From Halicephalobus mephisto (taxonomy: Eukaryota; Nematoda; Chromadorea; Rhabditida; Panagrolaimidae): a stretch of DNA of 64,000 nucleotides. Below the pieces are notes generated by a model that ran no database searches, was not told the origin of the DNA, and saw nothing but the letters and a program-made list of their open reading frames with translations. Of this stretch, positions 1 to 10,363 are shown one piece after another. The number at the start of each line of letters is the position of its first letter. The stretch's first letter is position 1. The position numbers and the translations under genes were made by a program. The stretch spans positions 62,001 to 126,000 of the forward strand of contig SWDT01000014.1 in assembly GCA_009193035.1 (NCBI GenBank). The letters are read 5' to 3'.

Positions 1-134
1 ATTGTTTTAGTTGAGTTTTAAAAAAACATTAATATTGTTTTTAATCGCTATAAAAACCTGTCAACTCCCAAATTAACGATGAGAATTTATTGGCAACGGC
101 TTCCAGGTGTTACAAATGACTGTTTAAAGGACGA

Positions 135-501
135 CTAAACAAGAACGTTTCTTTTGTAATAAAAACTGCACTGAACAGGAGAGAAGAAGCAATTTTTTCT
201 AGCAAATCGGTTGGATTTTCCGGCTTCTTCGTGGATAATTTCCCGTCCAATTCCGCTACCTTTAACGAACGGCGGCATTTTTCCGAAAACAACATTGCCT
301 TCTTTTCGTTCCATGACGCGTTTTGCGACTCTGAATTTATTTTTATTTTTTTTTTAATAAAAAAACTTACGGTCCAAAAACAGGTTCCCCAATATTCAGC
401 TCACCTTCACGTAGCAAATTCTCAAATCCAGTAGGAAATCTCGGTATTGCTTCAACAACACCAATCAAGAATAAAATCATCAAAAAATTTTTAGAATCCA
501 T
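135..501 (-). CDS. Secreted prohormone, predicted allatostatin-C/somatostatin-like peptide
   Basis: Two exons (501-371 and 330-135) join in frame to 108 residues. The intron has a GTAAGT donor and a TTCAG acceptor. Residues 1-18 form a signal peptide with hydrophobic core FLMILFLIGVVEA. The C-terminus reads NCFFSPVQCSFYY, preceded by RK and followed by KR, so prohormone convertase cleavage would release a 13-residue peptide closed by one disulfide. The C-x6-C spacing with aromatic and Pro residues inside the ring matches the arthropod allatostatin-C core (CYFNPISC). A second dibasic KR lies just after the splice junction. There is no C-terminal Gly, so amidation is not expected. The family call is an inference from this motif and the precursor layout. 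The reading frame, signal peptide and dibasic sites are seen directly. It would be released from neurons or neurosecretory cells and act on a GPCR. Confidence 0.75.
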
Positions 502-1130
502 GTTAGTAATCACCACAATACTGGCATAAAGATTCTGAATTTACTGTTTTTGTGAAATAAAAAGGAAATGAACGGATATCCGCTGAAAGAAAATTAAGGT
601 AATTATCCAAAGACTTGACGTCGACGGAAATGTTGACAGAATACACCTTTTGGGATTAAATTTGAGTTCTTTAAACGTTATAACTTACATTATAGAATGT
701 CTAGCCAAATATAAAAGAATTAATTTCGAAGCTTTCCAATGATATCTTAAATCTTCCGTAAGCCATTTTTAAATTTTTTTTTAAATTTATTTTTTAATAT
801 TTACTTTAAAAATTTCCAAAACACAAACTTTTAAAAACTTTATTAATGTTAAAAATTTTATTATATAAAATATTTCCAAGATTCATTTCCTGCAGTTAAG
901 CGTCCAACGATCAACTTCTTTAGTGTAGTTTGAAACTTTAATTTTTAAAAAATAGACCTAAATTCCACCCCCGTAGTTTGTCTTCTAACCACTTTCGAAA
1001 TCAACAACAAAATCGAAAAACAAGAGAAAATTACCCATAACAGGATACTGTTCAAAAACCATTAATAACTTTATCTTTCTAAATTCATCTTAGTACTATA
1101 AAATTCCATTATTACTGTAACTCTTAAAAA
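502..1130. other. Non-coding gap between two minus-strand genes
   Basis: This AT-rich stretch holds no open frame that I can support. It should contain the promoter of the downstream prohormone and the 3' UTR of the cytochrome b5 gene, but I see no distinctive element. Confidence 0.5.
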
Positions 1131-1617
1131 TCAAGCAATGAACAAGTAGTACACGAAAGCGGCGATGATAATGATGAGACCCGGGTACACAAGAGAGTCA
1201 AAGCCGCCACTGTTCTGAGTTCCACTAAATATAAAACCAATTATTCCATGTACCAACTTGTCTAACAACTAACCTTGAATTTACAGAGGAAGTTGATTTC
1301 TTATCATACGAATATAGTTGCTTTTCTTCCTATAACCAGAATATTCAAACACTAAAATTGATAAAATCGGGAAAACTCACATCAACAATTTCTCCAACAA
1401 GATAGCTTTCCCTCATTTCTCTCGCATCCGTGGAATGTCCGACATCTTCAAAAGCTTCAGTACGGTCTTCCCCAGCTTTTTCAAGGAGAACTTCACATCC
1501 ACCAGGATGTTCATCCAAGAATTTCGTTACATCATAAACCTTGTTACCTACGATAATCCAACAAGATTTGTTAGAATTGTGTTCAGCAACTTCCGCTCGA
1601 GTAAGTTTCGGCACCAT
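1131..1617 (-). CDS. Cytochrome b5, tail-anchored
   Basis: Three exons (1617-1381, 1329-1274, 1224-1131) give 128 residues, close to the roughly 134 of the family. Residues 1-79 are the heme domain. The HPGG motif supplies one axial histidine and the VGHS histidine the second. The start [15 protein letters not shown] is typical of the family. After a short Ser/Thr linker the last exon encodes a hydrophobic segment of about 19 residues ([19 protein letters not shown]) that would anchor the protein in the ER membrane facing the cytosol. It passes electrons from NADH-cytochrome b5 reductase to desaturases, elongation enzymes and P450s. Intron 1 is only 51 bp. If it were not removed, translation would run on into a stop a few codons later. 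The two small 3' exons are easy to miss, and without them the protein would lose its anchor. Confidence 0.93.
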
Positions 1618-2927
1618 CTTCGTGTGCTACTATCCTGAAAATCAATTGATAAACTTTAAGAAACAATACAATAAAACTAAATTTTCACAGATAAAAACGA
1701 AAAACCAAAAGACCAAATAATCACGAATCACACCATTATAACACGTAGAAACAGGCGTTGTGAAATTATTTCCACACAAATTTCTAACTTTAACAATTAC
1801 CTAAAAACTAAAAGATCAAGTTCCTAAATTTACTATTTTTATCGAAATTTTTTCACGAAAATTCAAAATCCCAAAAAATTTACATCACTTTTTTCAAATT
1901 TTAACATTTGTCATTATTAAAAAACAAAAATCAGCATTATTATGAAATTATTTCCACACAAATCCTTAACTTTCATAATTACCTAAAAACTAAAAGATCA
2001 AGTTCCTAAATTTACTATTTTTATCGAAATTTTTTCACGAAAATTTAGAATTCTAAAATCACATATCGCTTTTTTGGACACTAATGTTATTGAAAAATCA
2101 CGTTTATATAAAATTCCTTCGTTGTCCGTAAAAATTCAAAACATAAGACAACACGAATTTTGTGTACATTAACAAACTACAGAGAACACACCGGATTCAC
2201 AATCAATCGAAACACGTCAATCTGGCAACTACACGATTGATTAGGCCAAAATTAAAGTAATTCATATAAAATTTTTGATTTTCCTTCATCATAACGTTAA
2301 AATCCAACTAAAAAAATAAAAAATATAAAATATAAAAAAAATTATATGAAAAAAAATCAAAAATCTCACGCGCTCAATATGAGACTGATCACACCAATTT
2401 TTCCATTTTTCATCGATTCAAACAACACAATAGTCACATTTCAATTTTACTAACGTGCTTTATATCACAAAAATTCCCATAACATTAAAAGTTTCAAAAG
2501 TAGCAGAAACCATAACCACGCGCAAGACACAAAAACGGCACAGTTAAGAATCTTCGAGAACAATCTGAGAAATATTCAATTATCGGTATAGACAAAACAT
2601 GCGATACTCGGGCGAGTTGGCCTTGGAACGCCTTTTCTATTGATTTGACTGGCTCGACTGTAGTTTGGCTGATCAGGAATAGAAGTCATAGACTCCAGCA
2701 CAAGAACAAAAAGAAAATGAGGAAATTCAGGTAAGTTTTCATTGATCATGAACAAATAATTATCCCGTGTGTCAGAAAAACTTATTTCATTAAAATAAAT
2801 TAAAATTCAAAGAAAATAAACCAGTTAAATGTGTTCAACTGGAAAAATGGGAAGTTCGTCAACGAAAAATTTCAAAAAGAAGTCGCATTTTACCCGTCCT
2901 CAAACTTTCCCCTTCAAGAAAGCATGA
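1618..2927. other. Non-coding gap with a direct repeat
   Basis: The stretch lies between the cytochrome b5 start and the 3' end of the SET gene. Apart from the direct repeat listed separately I see no convincing gene. A GC-richer patch near 2590-2720 contains a good donor (CAG|GTAAGT at about 2730) and could be a 5' non-coding exon on the plus strand. Confidence 0.4.
1761..2052. repeat. Two-copy direct repeat, about 110 bp per copy
   Basis: A segment beginning TGAAATTATTTCCACACAAA occurs at 1761-1872 and again at 1942-2052 with few differences. The offset is 181 bp. It looks like a local tandem duplication upstream of the cytochrome b5 gene. No terminal structure suggests a transposon. Confidence 0.8.
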
Positions 2928-3815
2928 TCACTCCTCAGAATCGTCGTCTTCAGCAGCTCCGGGTTCGTTTTCTGCTTCTTCGTCTCCAGAAGACCCATCA
3001 GATTCGCTGCTAGGCTCATCAGCAGCACCTTCGAGAGCCTGCAAAAGCAGAATTTAGTGAAGTTGTTTAAAATAAACTTACCGAAAAGTAGTACACCGGA
3101 TTCGGCCAAATGTCCTCACGGATAACGTCCAAGAGATCTGTGTCGTTGTAGCTTCCGTCTAACCAATCAAAGAATGTCGGTTTGGTTGAATTCTTGGATT
3201 TTTCGGGTTTCGGACGCGAAATTTTCCATTTTATTTCAGAAGTTTCAATTTGAGCCTCAAAGTCTTTCATGTTGAAGTCCTTCGTAATCGTGGTATTCTC
3301 GAAGAACCGATTAGGATAGAAGGTGAACACCAGTTTGCATCCACTTTTGACGTCATCGGCATCAATAACGTCGATATTCTGAAGGTACTTGAGACATTCT
3401 TCCTCCTCTTCGGTAACCAGGTCAGTAAAGGCAGAATGATTCATAAACTGTAAAAATCAAAACTCATATATCAAAATCTCCCAAAAAACCCACAGCAGTG
3501 ACCCAAAAGTTGGGCAACTTCGAAATAATCTCGGCTCGCTTGTCGTAATGAGGACGACGAAGTTTGACATATTTCTGCTCCACTTTGAGGATCTCTTCAG
3601 AAGCATCTTCATTGACAGAATCCACTTGTTGTTGAAGATCAGAAAGCTGTTCAAACAATGTTTTAGCTTGTTCATCAGAAAGTTTTGGTAATTCATAGTT
3701 TTCGATCTGAAAAAAAACAAATTTGATATATCAAAAATAAAAAACTTACAGCATCTCCAGCGCCGTTGTCGGGAGCCTGGATACGAGGACGTTTGGTTTC
3801 TGGACCTTCCGACAT
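2928..3815 (-). CDS. spr-2: SET/NAP-family histone chaperone
   Basis: Four exons (3815-3750, 3706-3494, 3447-3082, 3038-2928) give 251 residues. Residues 23-75 form the long dimerisation helix typical of SET/NAP (LSDEQAKTLFEQLSDLQQQV onward). The earmuff domain follows, with the recognisable stretch KLPNFWVTAFMNHS and later SGCKLVFTFYPNRFFENTTI. The last exon is an acidic tail rich in Asp, Glu and Ser (EPSSESDGSSGDEEAENEPG), which in this family contacts histones. SET proteins load or remove H3-H4 and inhibit histone acetylation and PP2A. In C. elegans the SET orthologue is spr-2, found as a suppressor of a presenilin mutation. The symbol is given by family similarity; NAP-1 is the alternative, but the length and the motif around DWLDGSYND fit SET better. 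The start follows a TTTCTAG acceptor that is probably used for trans-splicing. Confidence 0.9.
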
Positions 3816-4199
3816 TGCGTTCAGCCTTCTAGAAAGGATAATTTAAAAAATGGAAGAAAGGAAGATAAAAAAACAGTCGAGGAAATCCCGAACAACCAAA
3901 GTTCTTCGTCACTTCGCGCCGTCTGCTCAAAACCTCCCAAAGCGAAATTTCAGAGTTGACTACATCACGGCGCCTTTCTTTCCTTTTGAATTCCTTCCAT
4001 GGAATCTTCATTGCTGTCGTTTCCTCCGCCGTAGATTTAGAACAGACGATCGACCCGTTCCTGTATCAAGATCCGAAAGGAGAAAAGCCACTGAATGACA
4101 CTGGATTCAAGGGCTAAGTACTTGATCCGTAATTCATTCAAAATGTTTATTGCAATCAAGGTGTCATATCAAAACACATATAAATCACGATCATATTTA

Positions 4200-4997
4200 T
4201 CAGTCAGTATACGTTTCAATGTCAAACTCCTCGGAAAATTGATCAAAAAAGTCGGAATAGTCATCTTTGGGATTGACGGTGACTTGCAAGAAAGGAAGTT
4301 TGATGAACACAATTTCCCGGCAAAAGTCGAAATGCAGGTAATATTTACGAAATTTCTTCCTATATTTTGTGACAATTTTTAAGTTTTTCCTTTTGGATGG
4401 AGCCAAACGCATAATATATATAGAGTCAATATCCATGTCCAGATCAAAGAGATCCATAGTCAACCAATGTGTTTTTTGTATATAATTGGAAACTTTCGAC
4501 AGTGGACAAGTACGGTATCCACTCTGGTTTCAGATCCAAGAGAACTGCATCGACCCTGCCGTCGTTTCGTAGAGCCCAAGTTATTCGAGTTCTCCTCACG
4601 ATTCGTGGGAAAAAACAACAGAAAACAGGGTACAGATCTACTTGAACTAATGGGAATTCCTCTCATCTTCAAACAAGTAATGTAATTGTATTTAGATGTG
4701 TAACTAAATCTCCGGAGATTTGCGTTTGATAGGAATTGAGTAAATCGAAGACCGATCGGATGTAGCATCATCTTGGAATCAAGTGTAGAGTCCGCATTGA
4801 TTTCGATGAGATGACCCTGTTCTTCCCTGAATAATCAAAGTACTCGCGAAACACGAATCCACCACATAAAATATCAATATAAATAAAGCCCCAGATAAGA
4901 AAAGTAAAAAACCGACATTCTTGTAGGTACATAAAAGCCTGGACGAATAAAAGACAAATCGATGAAAATTGTCATTTGCGAAAAGACGAGTGATCAA
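4200..4997 (-). pseudogene. Frameshifted relic of a single-pass membrane protein
   Basis: Coding-like sequence runs through this stretch on the minus strand but jumps frames about three times. It starts at 4997 with MITRLFANDNFHRFVFYSSR and a hydrophobic segment (VGFLLFLSGALFILIFYVVD). Next, in a second frame, comes EEQGHLIEINADSTLDSKMM at about 4822-4770. A third frame then gives RITWALRNDGRVDAVLLDLK at about 4595-4535. The last block is MDIDSIYIMRLAPSKRKN to the stop at 4200. Each block stops soon after its join, and none of the joins has clear splice sites. The simplest reading is a decayed gene for a type II membrane protein of about 240 residues. I do not recognise the family. Unusual small introns or base-calling errors could also explain the frame changes. 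Confidence 0.45.
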
Positions 4998-5636
4998 GAA
5001 TAGACTAATTCACTAGCACTTTCCAAGCTTCAAAAAACTTGAAGATGTGAATATCTTTAAGGTGATCTCGATCGGATTTCTTTATTTTCATGTTTGAAAC
5101 AAAAGTGATTAAATCAATTGTGGATCAAAACATTAAATAATAACTATTACTCTCAGAAAAAAAAGTTAAATAGGCCAGTTTTATCCATTTTTCTAAATCA
5201 TCAAGATATAAAGGAATTGAAATAGTCATAAGATTTAGCATCTAATGCATAGCTTTTCGAAATACATGTTTAAACTGGCTACTGGATGTTTTAGTCTCGA
5301 AATAAAAGAGGTTTATCTGGTTTAAGCAATCGCTTCCTGATCACAAATGCCAGAATCGCACTTTTTCAAATTACTTTTTTCATAAATTTTCTCCGTAGTG
5401 TATCTAACACGGGAATTTTATATAATCGAAGTGATTATTTAAAATGAGTTTTATATCATTTCGTAGATCTTAAAACACGAATATCAGAATCACGCTTTTT
5501 GAAAATATTTCTGTCATAAAGTTTCTCCAAAATATATCTGTTTTTTAAATTAATTCAAATAAGTCTTTAATCCGTTATATCGTTTTTTATATTTATTCAG
5601 CAGTTTGCAAATGTGGAAAATAGTGTTTTTTTCAGA

Positions 5637-5891
5637 ATGCGTTATTTAAAGTCCAAAAGAAAACAGAATAACGAAAATTATAAAAACTCGAATTTGGAAG
5701 AAAAAAGTGTTTCAAAATCATCCGCAGAAGGATTGTCTGTTGTTGAACGGTTTGAGAGCTGGCTTTCTTCATTGAGATCGGGACAAATGCTGAATTTCTT
5801 TGGTTTAGTCATGTTTGGATTCACAATGCTTGTATTTTTGTATTTCATAGAAGTCTATCTTGGGAAGTTCTCTGAGAAATTCATATTGTGA
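5637..5891 (+). CDS. Small single-pass membrane protein, unknown
   Basis: An 84-residue frame starts at the ATG directly after a TTTTTTTCAG acceptor, the usual place for a trans-spliced nematode start. Residues 1-50 are basic and Ser/Asn-rich (RYLKSKRKQNNENYKNSN), and residues 55-77 form one membrane segment (MLNFFGLVMFGFTMLVFLYF). There is no signal peptide, so the N-terminus is probably cytosolic. I recognise no family. It could also be the last exon of a longer gene. Confidence 0.4.
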   Translation: MRYLKSKRKQNNENYKNSNLEEKSVSKSSAEGLSVVERFESWLSSLRSGQMLNFFGLVMFGFTMLVFLYFIEVYLGKFSEKFIL

Positions 5892-5923
5892 TTTCGTATT
5901 TCTATGGCATTGTCGAATTTACA

Positions 5924-6261
5924 CAGGTTCTCTGAAATCACGTCTAACTGAATGGAATCAACACGTAAGAATCCTGACCACGGTTTCCACATTATTTGAT
6001 TCTAACTGATCGCAATCGATGGCAGGATTGCAATCTAACAGAAAATTGATCTTAACTGAATGTAATTAACGTATTAATACTTTTTTAACTAAAAATAAAC
6101 ATGGTCCAAATACGTTGATAATATTCAGTTAGAATCAATCTTCTGTTGGATTGCAATCCTGCCATCGATCGCACTCAGTTAGAACCAAATAATGTGAAAA
6201 TTGTGATCAGGAGCTCTTACATGTCAATTCCATTCAGTTAGATATGATTTCAGAGAACCTG
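5924..6261. mobile_element. Palindromic MITE, about 338 bp
   Basis: Two arms of about 150 bp are near-perfect inverted repeats. The outer ends read CAGGTTCTCTGAAATCA at 5924 and its reverse complement, ending at 6261. Inner blocks such as GATGGCAGGATTGCAATC also pair with their mirror image. The AT-rich centre is at about 6080-6110. No transposase is encoded. It is a non-autonomous foldback element sitting 100 bp upstream of the PARP start. Transcribed, it would fold into one long hairpin. Confidence 0.85.
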
Positions 6262-6359
6262 CGAACTGTCACAATCCTTTCAAAGGAGGAGTTGCATTGG
6301 CGCGTTTTTTGTTTTTTAATTTTCCTTGTTAAATAATCTTCGTTGTTGTGATTCCCTTC

Positions 6360-8680
6360 ATGATGGATGTATTCTGGGAATGTCAAAGAACTCCAAAAGA
6401 ATGGACAAGGTATTCTGCTGATGTCAGCCAGAAATTGAATGAAGAAGTCGAAAAATCCAACTCATGTGAGCTCGAAATTGATTCGAAAAAGATTTCGTTT
6501 GATTTCGATCAGATGAAGCAAAAATCAGGCAGAAATACGAAGGATATTCGGTGTTCTGTGAAGAATAATGGTGAGTGGTTATTTTTGATATATCAACTTC
6601 TGATTTAAAATTGAATGTCAGACAATTTCATCTTCTGGGAGTACCAAATCACTCGACATCGATGGATCTCTTTTTCTCCTTGTACAACTCTCAAACTAGA
6701 AAGAAGCAAACAGAAGGGAATCATAAAAGTGATATTAAAAGATGGATCAAATGCAGAAGTCAATTTCGACGAAGAAACCATGACTTTGGGCGAGAACACG
6801 ACTGCTATTCGGAGGATGCTCTCTGACGCCGTTCACGTTGAAACTGAATCCGTTTCTGACACTAAACCTGCTCCTGTATCGAGACCGAAGAGAAAGAAAA
6901 TTGTCGACGAAATCGAAAATCCAGATAATGAGATGGTTTCGAAGAAAGCTAACCTCGAACAAGTCCTAAAAAAGGCGAAGAAGACGAAAGAACTCTCTGC
7001 CGAAGTTGATGAATACGTTCCAGACAGAGAGTCCAAGCAAGTCTACATCGAAAAGAAGGACGTTTACAGTGTTATGCTCAACCAGGTAAGTGTTTTTAAG
7101 TGTAATGAAATCTGATTACTTTCCAGACCAATATTGCTCAAAACAACAACAAGTTCTTCCTGATCCAAGTCCTGGAGTCGAAATCGAGCCCTGTTCACTA
7201 CTGGGCCTTCTTCAGATGGGGCAGAGTCGGATTCAAAGGACAGACAAATCTGATTGACTGCGAAAAGGACTTAGAGAAAGCCAAGGACACGTTTTTGAGG
7301 AAGTTTTTCGACAAAACTTTGAATGAATTCAAAGATAGAAACAAGTTCCAGAAAGTTAAAGGCAAATACGACCTAATCCAGGTAAAACCTGGTTATTTTT
7401 CACTAATGAATAAATTTTTAGATGGATTATTCCAAATTTAAACATGTTCCAAAGCTGGAAGAGGACGATGGCGAGAGTTCTGTGGAGTCGAAGCTCGACG
7501 AAAGGATTCAGAATTTCCTAAAACTCATCTGTGATCTGAAAAAGATGGAAGAAGCTGCTAGAGGGCTTTCCTACGACATCAACCGAGCACCTCTGGGTAA
7601 ATTAACCAAATCGCAAATAAAAGCAGGATATGAAGCGCTGACGAGGATTGAGAAGTGTATTTTGTCGAGCAATTTCAACAAGGAGTTCAAAGAGGCAGTG
7701 GATGAATATTACACCAGGATTCCTCATTATTTTGGGTAAGTTTGACTAATTGGATATATTTTTTGATCGATTTCAGAATGAGAGTTCCATCACCGATTAG
7801 AGACGTCGATGAACTGAAACAGGAATTGGAGTTGCTAGAAGTCTTGTCCGAGATCGAAGCAGCAGTTTCGTCCATCAACCAAGAACTCAAGACGAAGGAG
7901 AAACTTCATCCAATCGATCAAACGTATCGGAAACTTAAATGTGACATTCGACCTTTGGAAAATGATTCTGAAAGATTCAAAGTGAGTTGAATTTTACTAA
8001 TTAAAAATAAAGATTGAATTTCAGTTGATTGAGATTTATCTTCAAAGAACTCATGCTTCTAATCATGATTCCTACAAGATGAAACTGAAGTCAATCTATG
8101 AAGTTGAGAAACATGGCGAAAAAGAAAAATTCAAGACAGAACTGGGAAATCGAAGACTTCTCTGGCATGGAAGTAGATTGACCAATTGGCACGGTATTCT
8201 TTCGAGAGGTTTGAAAATTGCTCCGAAAGAAGCTCCGATGGTGAGTTCAATTGATATTTGATTAACTTTAAATTTCTGATTTTGCAGACAGGTTACATGT
8301 TCGGAAAAGGAGTTTACTTTGCAGACATGTCCTCAAAATCTGCAAATTACTGTTATTCAAAGTGTGGTGATACCGGTGTCCTTGTTCTGGCGGAAGTGGC
8401 TCTGGGAGAGATGAACCCGAAGTTGAAAGCAGACAGTCGAGCGGCCAAATTGCCTGAAGGAAAACACAGTGTTCAAGGTGTAGGAGACATTGGACCGAAT
8501 CCTTCCGAGTTTGTGACGATCGATGACGGTGTTCTTGTTCCTTGTGGAAACTCGATCGAACAAGAAGAGACGAAGAACATCAAGAATAATGACCTCTACT
8601 TTAACGAATACGTTGTTTATAATACGGATCAGATTCGATTACGGTACCTTGTGGAAGTCGAATTCGAGCCGTTGAAGTAA
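6360..8680 (+). CDS. parp-2: Poly(ADP-ribose) polymerase, WWE-WWE-WGR-regulatory-catalytic
   Basis: Seven exons (6360-6570, 6622-7085, 7127-7381, 7422-7735, 7777-7981, 8025-8240, 8288-8680) give 685 residues. Residues 1-70 and about 71-145 each look like a WWE domain: W-E near the start, a second Trp and an aromatic-Ser pair, then a Leu-Glu helix and an IR or IRR end. A basic linker with a likely nuclear signal (RPKRKK) follows. The WGR domain is clear (FFRWGRVGFKGQT), then the helical regulatory domain. The catalytic domain is complete: LLWHGSR (His), GKGVYFADMSSKSANYCYSK (Tyr), and NEYVVYNTDQ with the Glu needed for chain elongation. So it should make poly(ADP-ribose) at DNA breaks. The zinc fingers of PARP1 are absent, as in PARP2. 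The start chosen is the first ATG; there is a second in the next codon. The symbol is by family; the WWE pair is unusual for it. Confidence 0.9.
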
Positions 8681-8689
8681 AGTGAATTT

Positions 8690-9120
8690 TTTTTGACTTT
8701 CCGTTAACTGGTGATATAGACAGTACCTGCACTAAGTTGTTTTGGGTTTTGACTCGAAATAGTTTATTTTTCGATGTTGTCCGTTGACTGCTGCTTCTAA
8801 TATTGTAGGTAATGAGGTGGTAACTACGACCGTAAAGTTCAAGAGTAATGTTCTCTATTGCTCTTCTTGCTGGAGTTGGTCAAATACTAAATTAATTCAC
8901 TAATCCATTGCCATAATTTCCCAGGACATCCACTGGTTATTTCATAATTTTCCTTGATTATAAATGACAAATAAAAAATGTTTATTAAAAATACAAATTA
9001 TTAATAAATTACGACATTACAAATATAGCAAATGAATTAATAATTAAACGTTTTAGAGGAGTATTTATACTTTTAGACAATGATTTAAAAATAATTTTAT
9101 GACTATTCAAATTTTGAAAA
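8690..9120. other. Non-coding gap between converging genes
   Basis: This is the 3' region shared by the plus-strand PARP and a minus-strand gene. I see AATAAA-like signals near 8968 and AT-rich sequence, and no gene. Confidence 0.4.
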
Positions 9121-9124
9121 AAAT

Positions 9125-9577
9125 TTAAAAATCGGTCAAGTTAAAGTGACTAGCAAATGGATTCCCATAGTCTTCAAAAATTTCTTCTTCGTGCCAGATA
9201 TAATTTGGTTTCAATACAGTATATTGGAAATCAGTATTGTTATAAAATCCCTCTGTTTTATTTTCCTCTGCTTCAATTTCCTTCGTTTCAGTTTCTTCTG
9301 TTTCAGTTTCATCTGCTTCAATTTCCTTCGTTTCAGTTTCTTCTACTTCAGTTTCCTTTGTTTTAATTTCTTCTACTTCAGTTTTCTCTGCTTCAGTTTC
9401 TTCTACTTCAGTTTCCTTTGTTTTAATTTCTTCTACTTCAGTTTTCTCTGCTTCAGTTTCTTCTACTTCAGTTTCCTTTGTTTTAATTTCTTCTACTTCA
9501 GTTTCCTCCGTTTCAGTTTCTTCTACTTCAGTTTGCTCTATTTCCTTGATTGCTTCATCTATATCATCTTGAAGCAT
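9125..9577 (-). CDS. Glu/Thr-rich internally repetitive protein
   Basis: A 150-residue frame, open further upstream to about 9628, is dominated by tandem 20-residue units of the type TEVEEIKTKETEVEETEAEK. At DNA level the unit is 60 bp and nearly identical copies occupy about 9350-9530. The ends are not repetitive: the N-side reads MLQDDIDEAIKEIEQ and the C-side ends FEDYGNPFASHFNLTDF. The protein is strongly acidic and would be extended or coiled. No signal peptide is visible in the part I can read, and an upstream exon may be missing. The function is unknown. Confidence 0.45.
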   Translation of the reverse strand: MLQDDIDEAIKEIEQTEVEETETEETEVEEIKTKETEVEETEAEKTEVEEIKTKETEVEETEAEKTEVEEIKTKETEVEETETKEIEADETETEETETKEIEAEENKTEGFYNNTDFQYTVLKPNYIWHEEEIFEDYGNPFASHFNLTDF

Positions 9578-9875
9578 CCAATTTACCTGATCACTACGTT
9601 TGTAAAATAGAAAACTTGTCGTTTTTCAACAACTTTTGAACAATTGTCGTTCTATTCATCCGTTTAAATATTATTTATCCACATAGCAGCAAGCGAGAAA
9701 TTAGCTTTTTACTCTTTCGTTTTTCAAAGATCTCGCTTCGTATAACATACATTTTTGTGTTTTGATTCTTTGGCAGCATGAACACATGTGCTAGTGTACT
9801 TTCAGACTCATTTTTCAGTGATTAAAACTCAAATTTTTGAATTGTAACGTCGTTGTCACTTTCTGTTATGAACGC

Positions 9876-10309
9876 ATAGTCCCCATGACCGGGGATATTC
9901 AGAATCGAAGACTCAACAGTTTCTTCTCTCCACTGAGGGGTACAAAAGGAAACACTTCGGTGCATCAGAATCCTCCTCGGGTGTAGCTCTGATATTTATA
10001 ATATTTGTTCCTATTTTGTATTGTGTCTCATTCTAAGTAAAAGACAACAGTTACTAAACTTTATACGATGAAACAACATACCAATATTCCTGAGCCTTTC
10101 ATGACGAAATGTTACACATGTGTTATTGTTGTGGATGTATAGTCCCCATGACCGGAGATATTCAGAATCGAAGACTCAACAGTTTCTTCTCTCCACTGAG
10201 GGGGTACAAAAGGGGAACACTTCGGTGCATCAGAATCCTCCTCGGGTGTAGCTCTGATATTTATAATATTTGTTCCTATTTTGTATTGTGTCTCATTCTA
10301 AGTAGAGAC
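9876..10309. repeat. Duplicated GC-richer segment, about 170 bp per copy
   Basis: A segment starting ATAGTCCCCATGACCGG is present at 9876-10049 and 10139-10309 with only a few differences. It is richer in GC than its flanks. It contains short stems, for example CAC-TTCG-GTG with a UUCG-type tetraloop and TCCCC-GGGGA. It encodes no protein. The second copy lies in the 5' region of the sulfotransferase gene. It may be a structured RNA gene or a fragment of an unknown repeat. Confidence 0.7.
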
Positions 10310-10363
10310 AACACTTTCATTTTAATAAAATTGTTTATTCTTAAAGATTTTCAGATTCTAAAA

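Noticed and set aside
9146..9610. 154-codon Phe/Ser-rich plus-strand frame
   Set aside because: It is antisense to the Glu-rich repeat; Phe-rich composition follows from GAA/GAG repeats read on the other strand.
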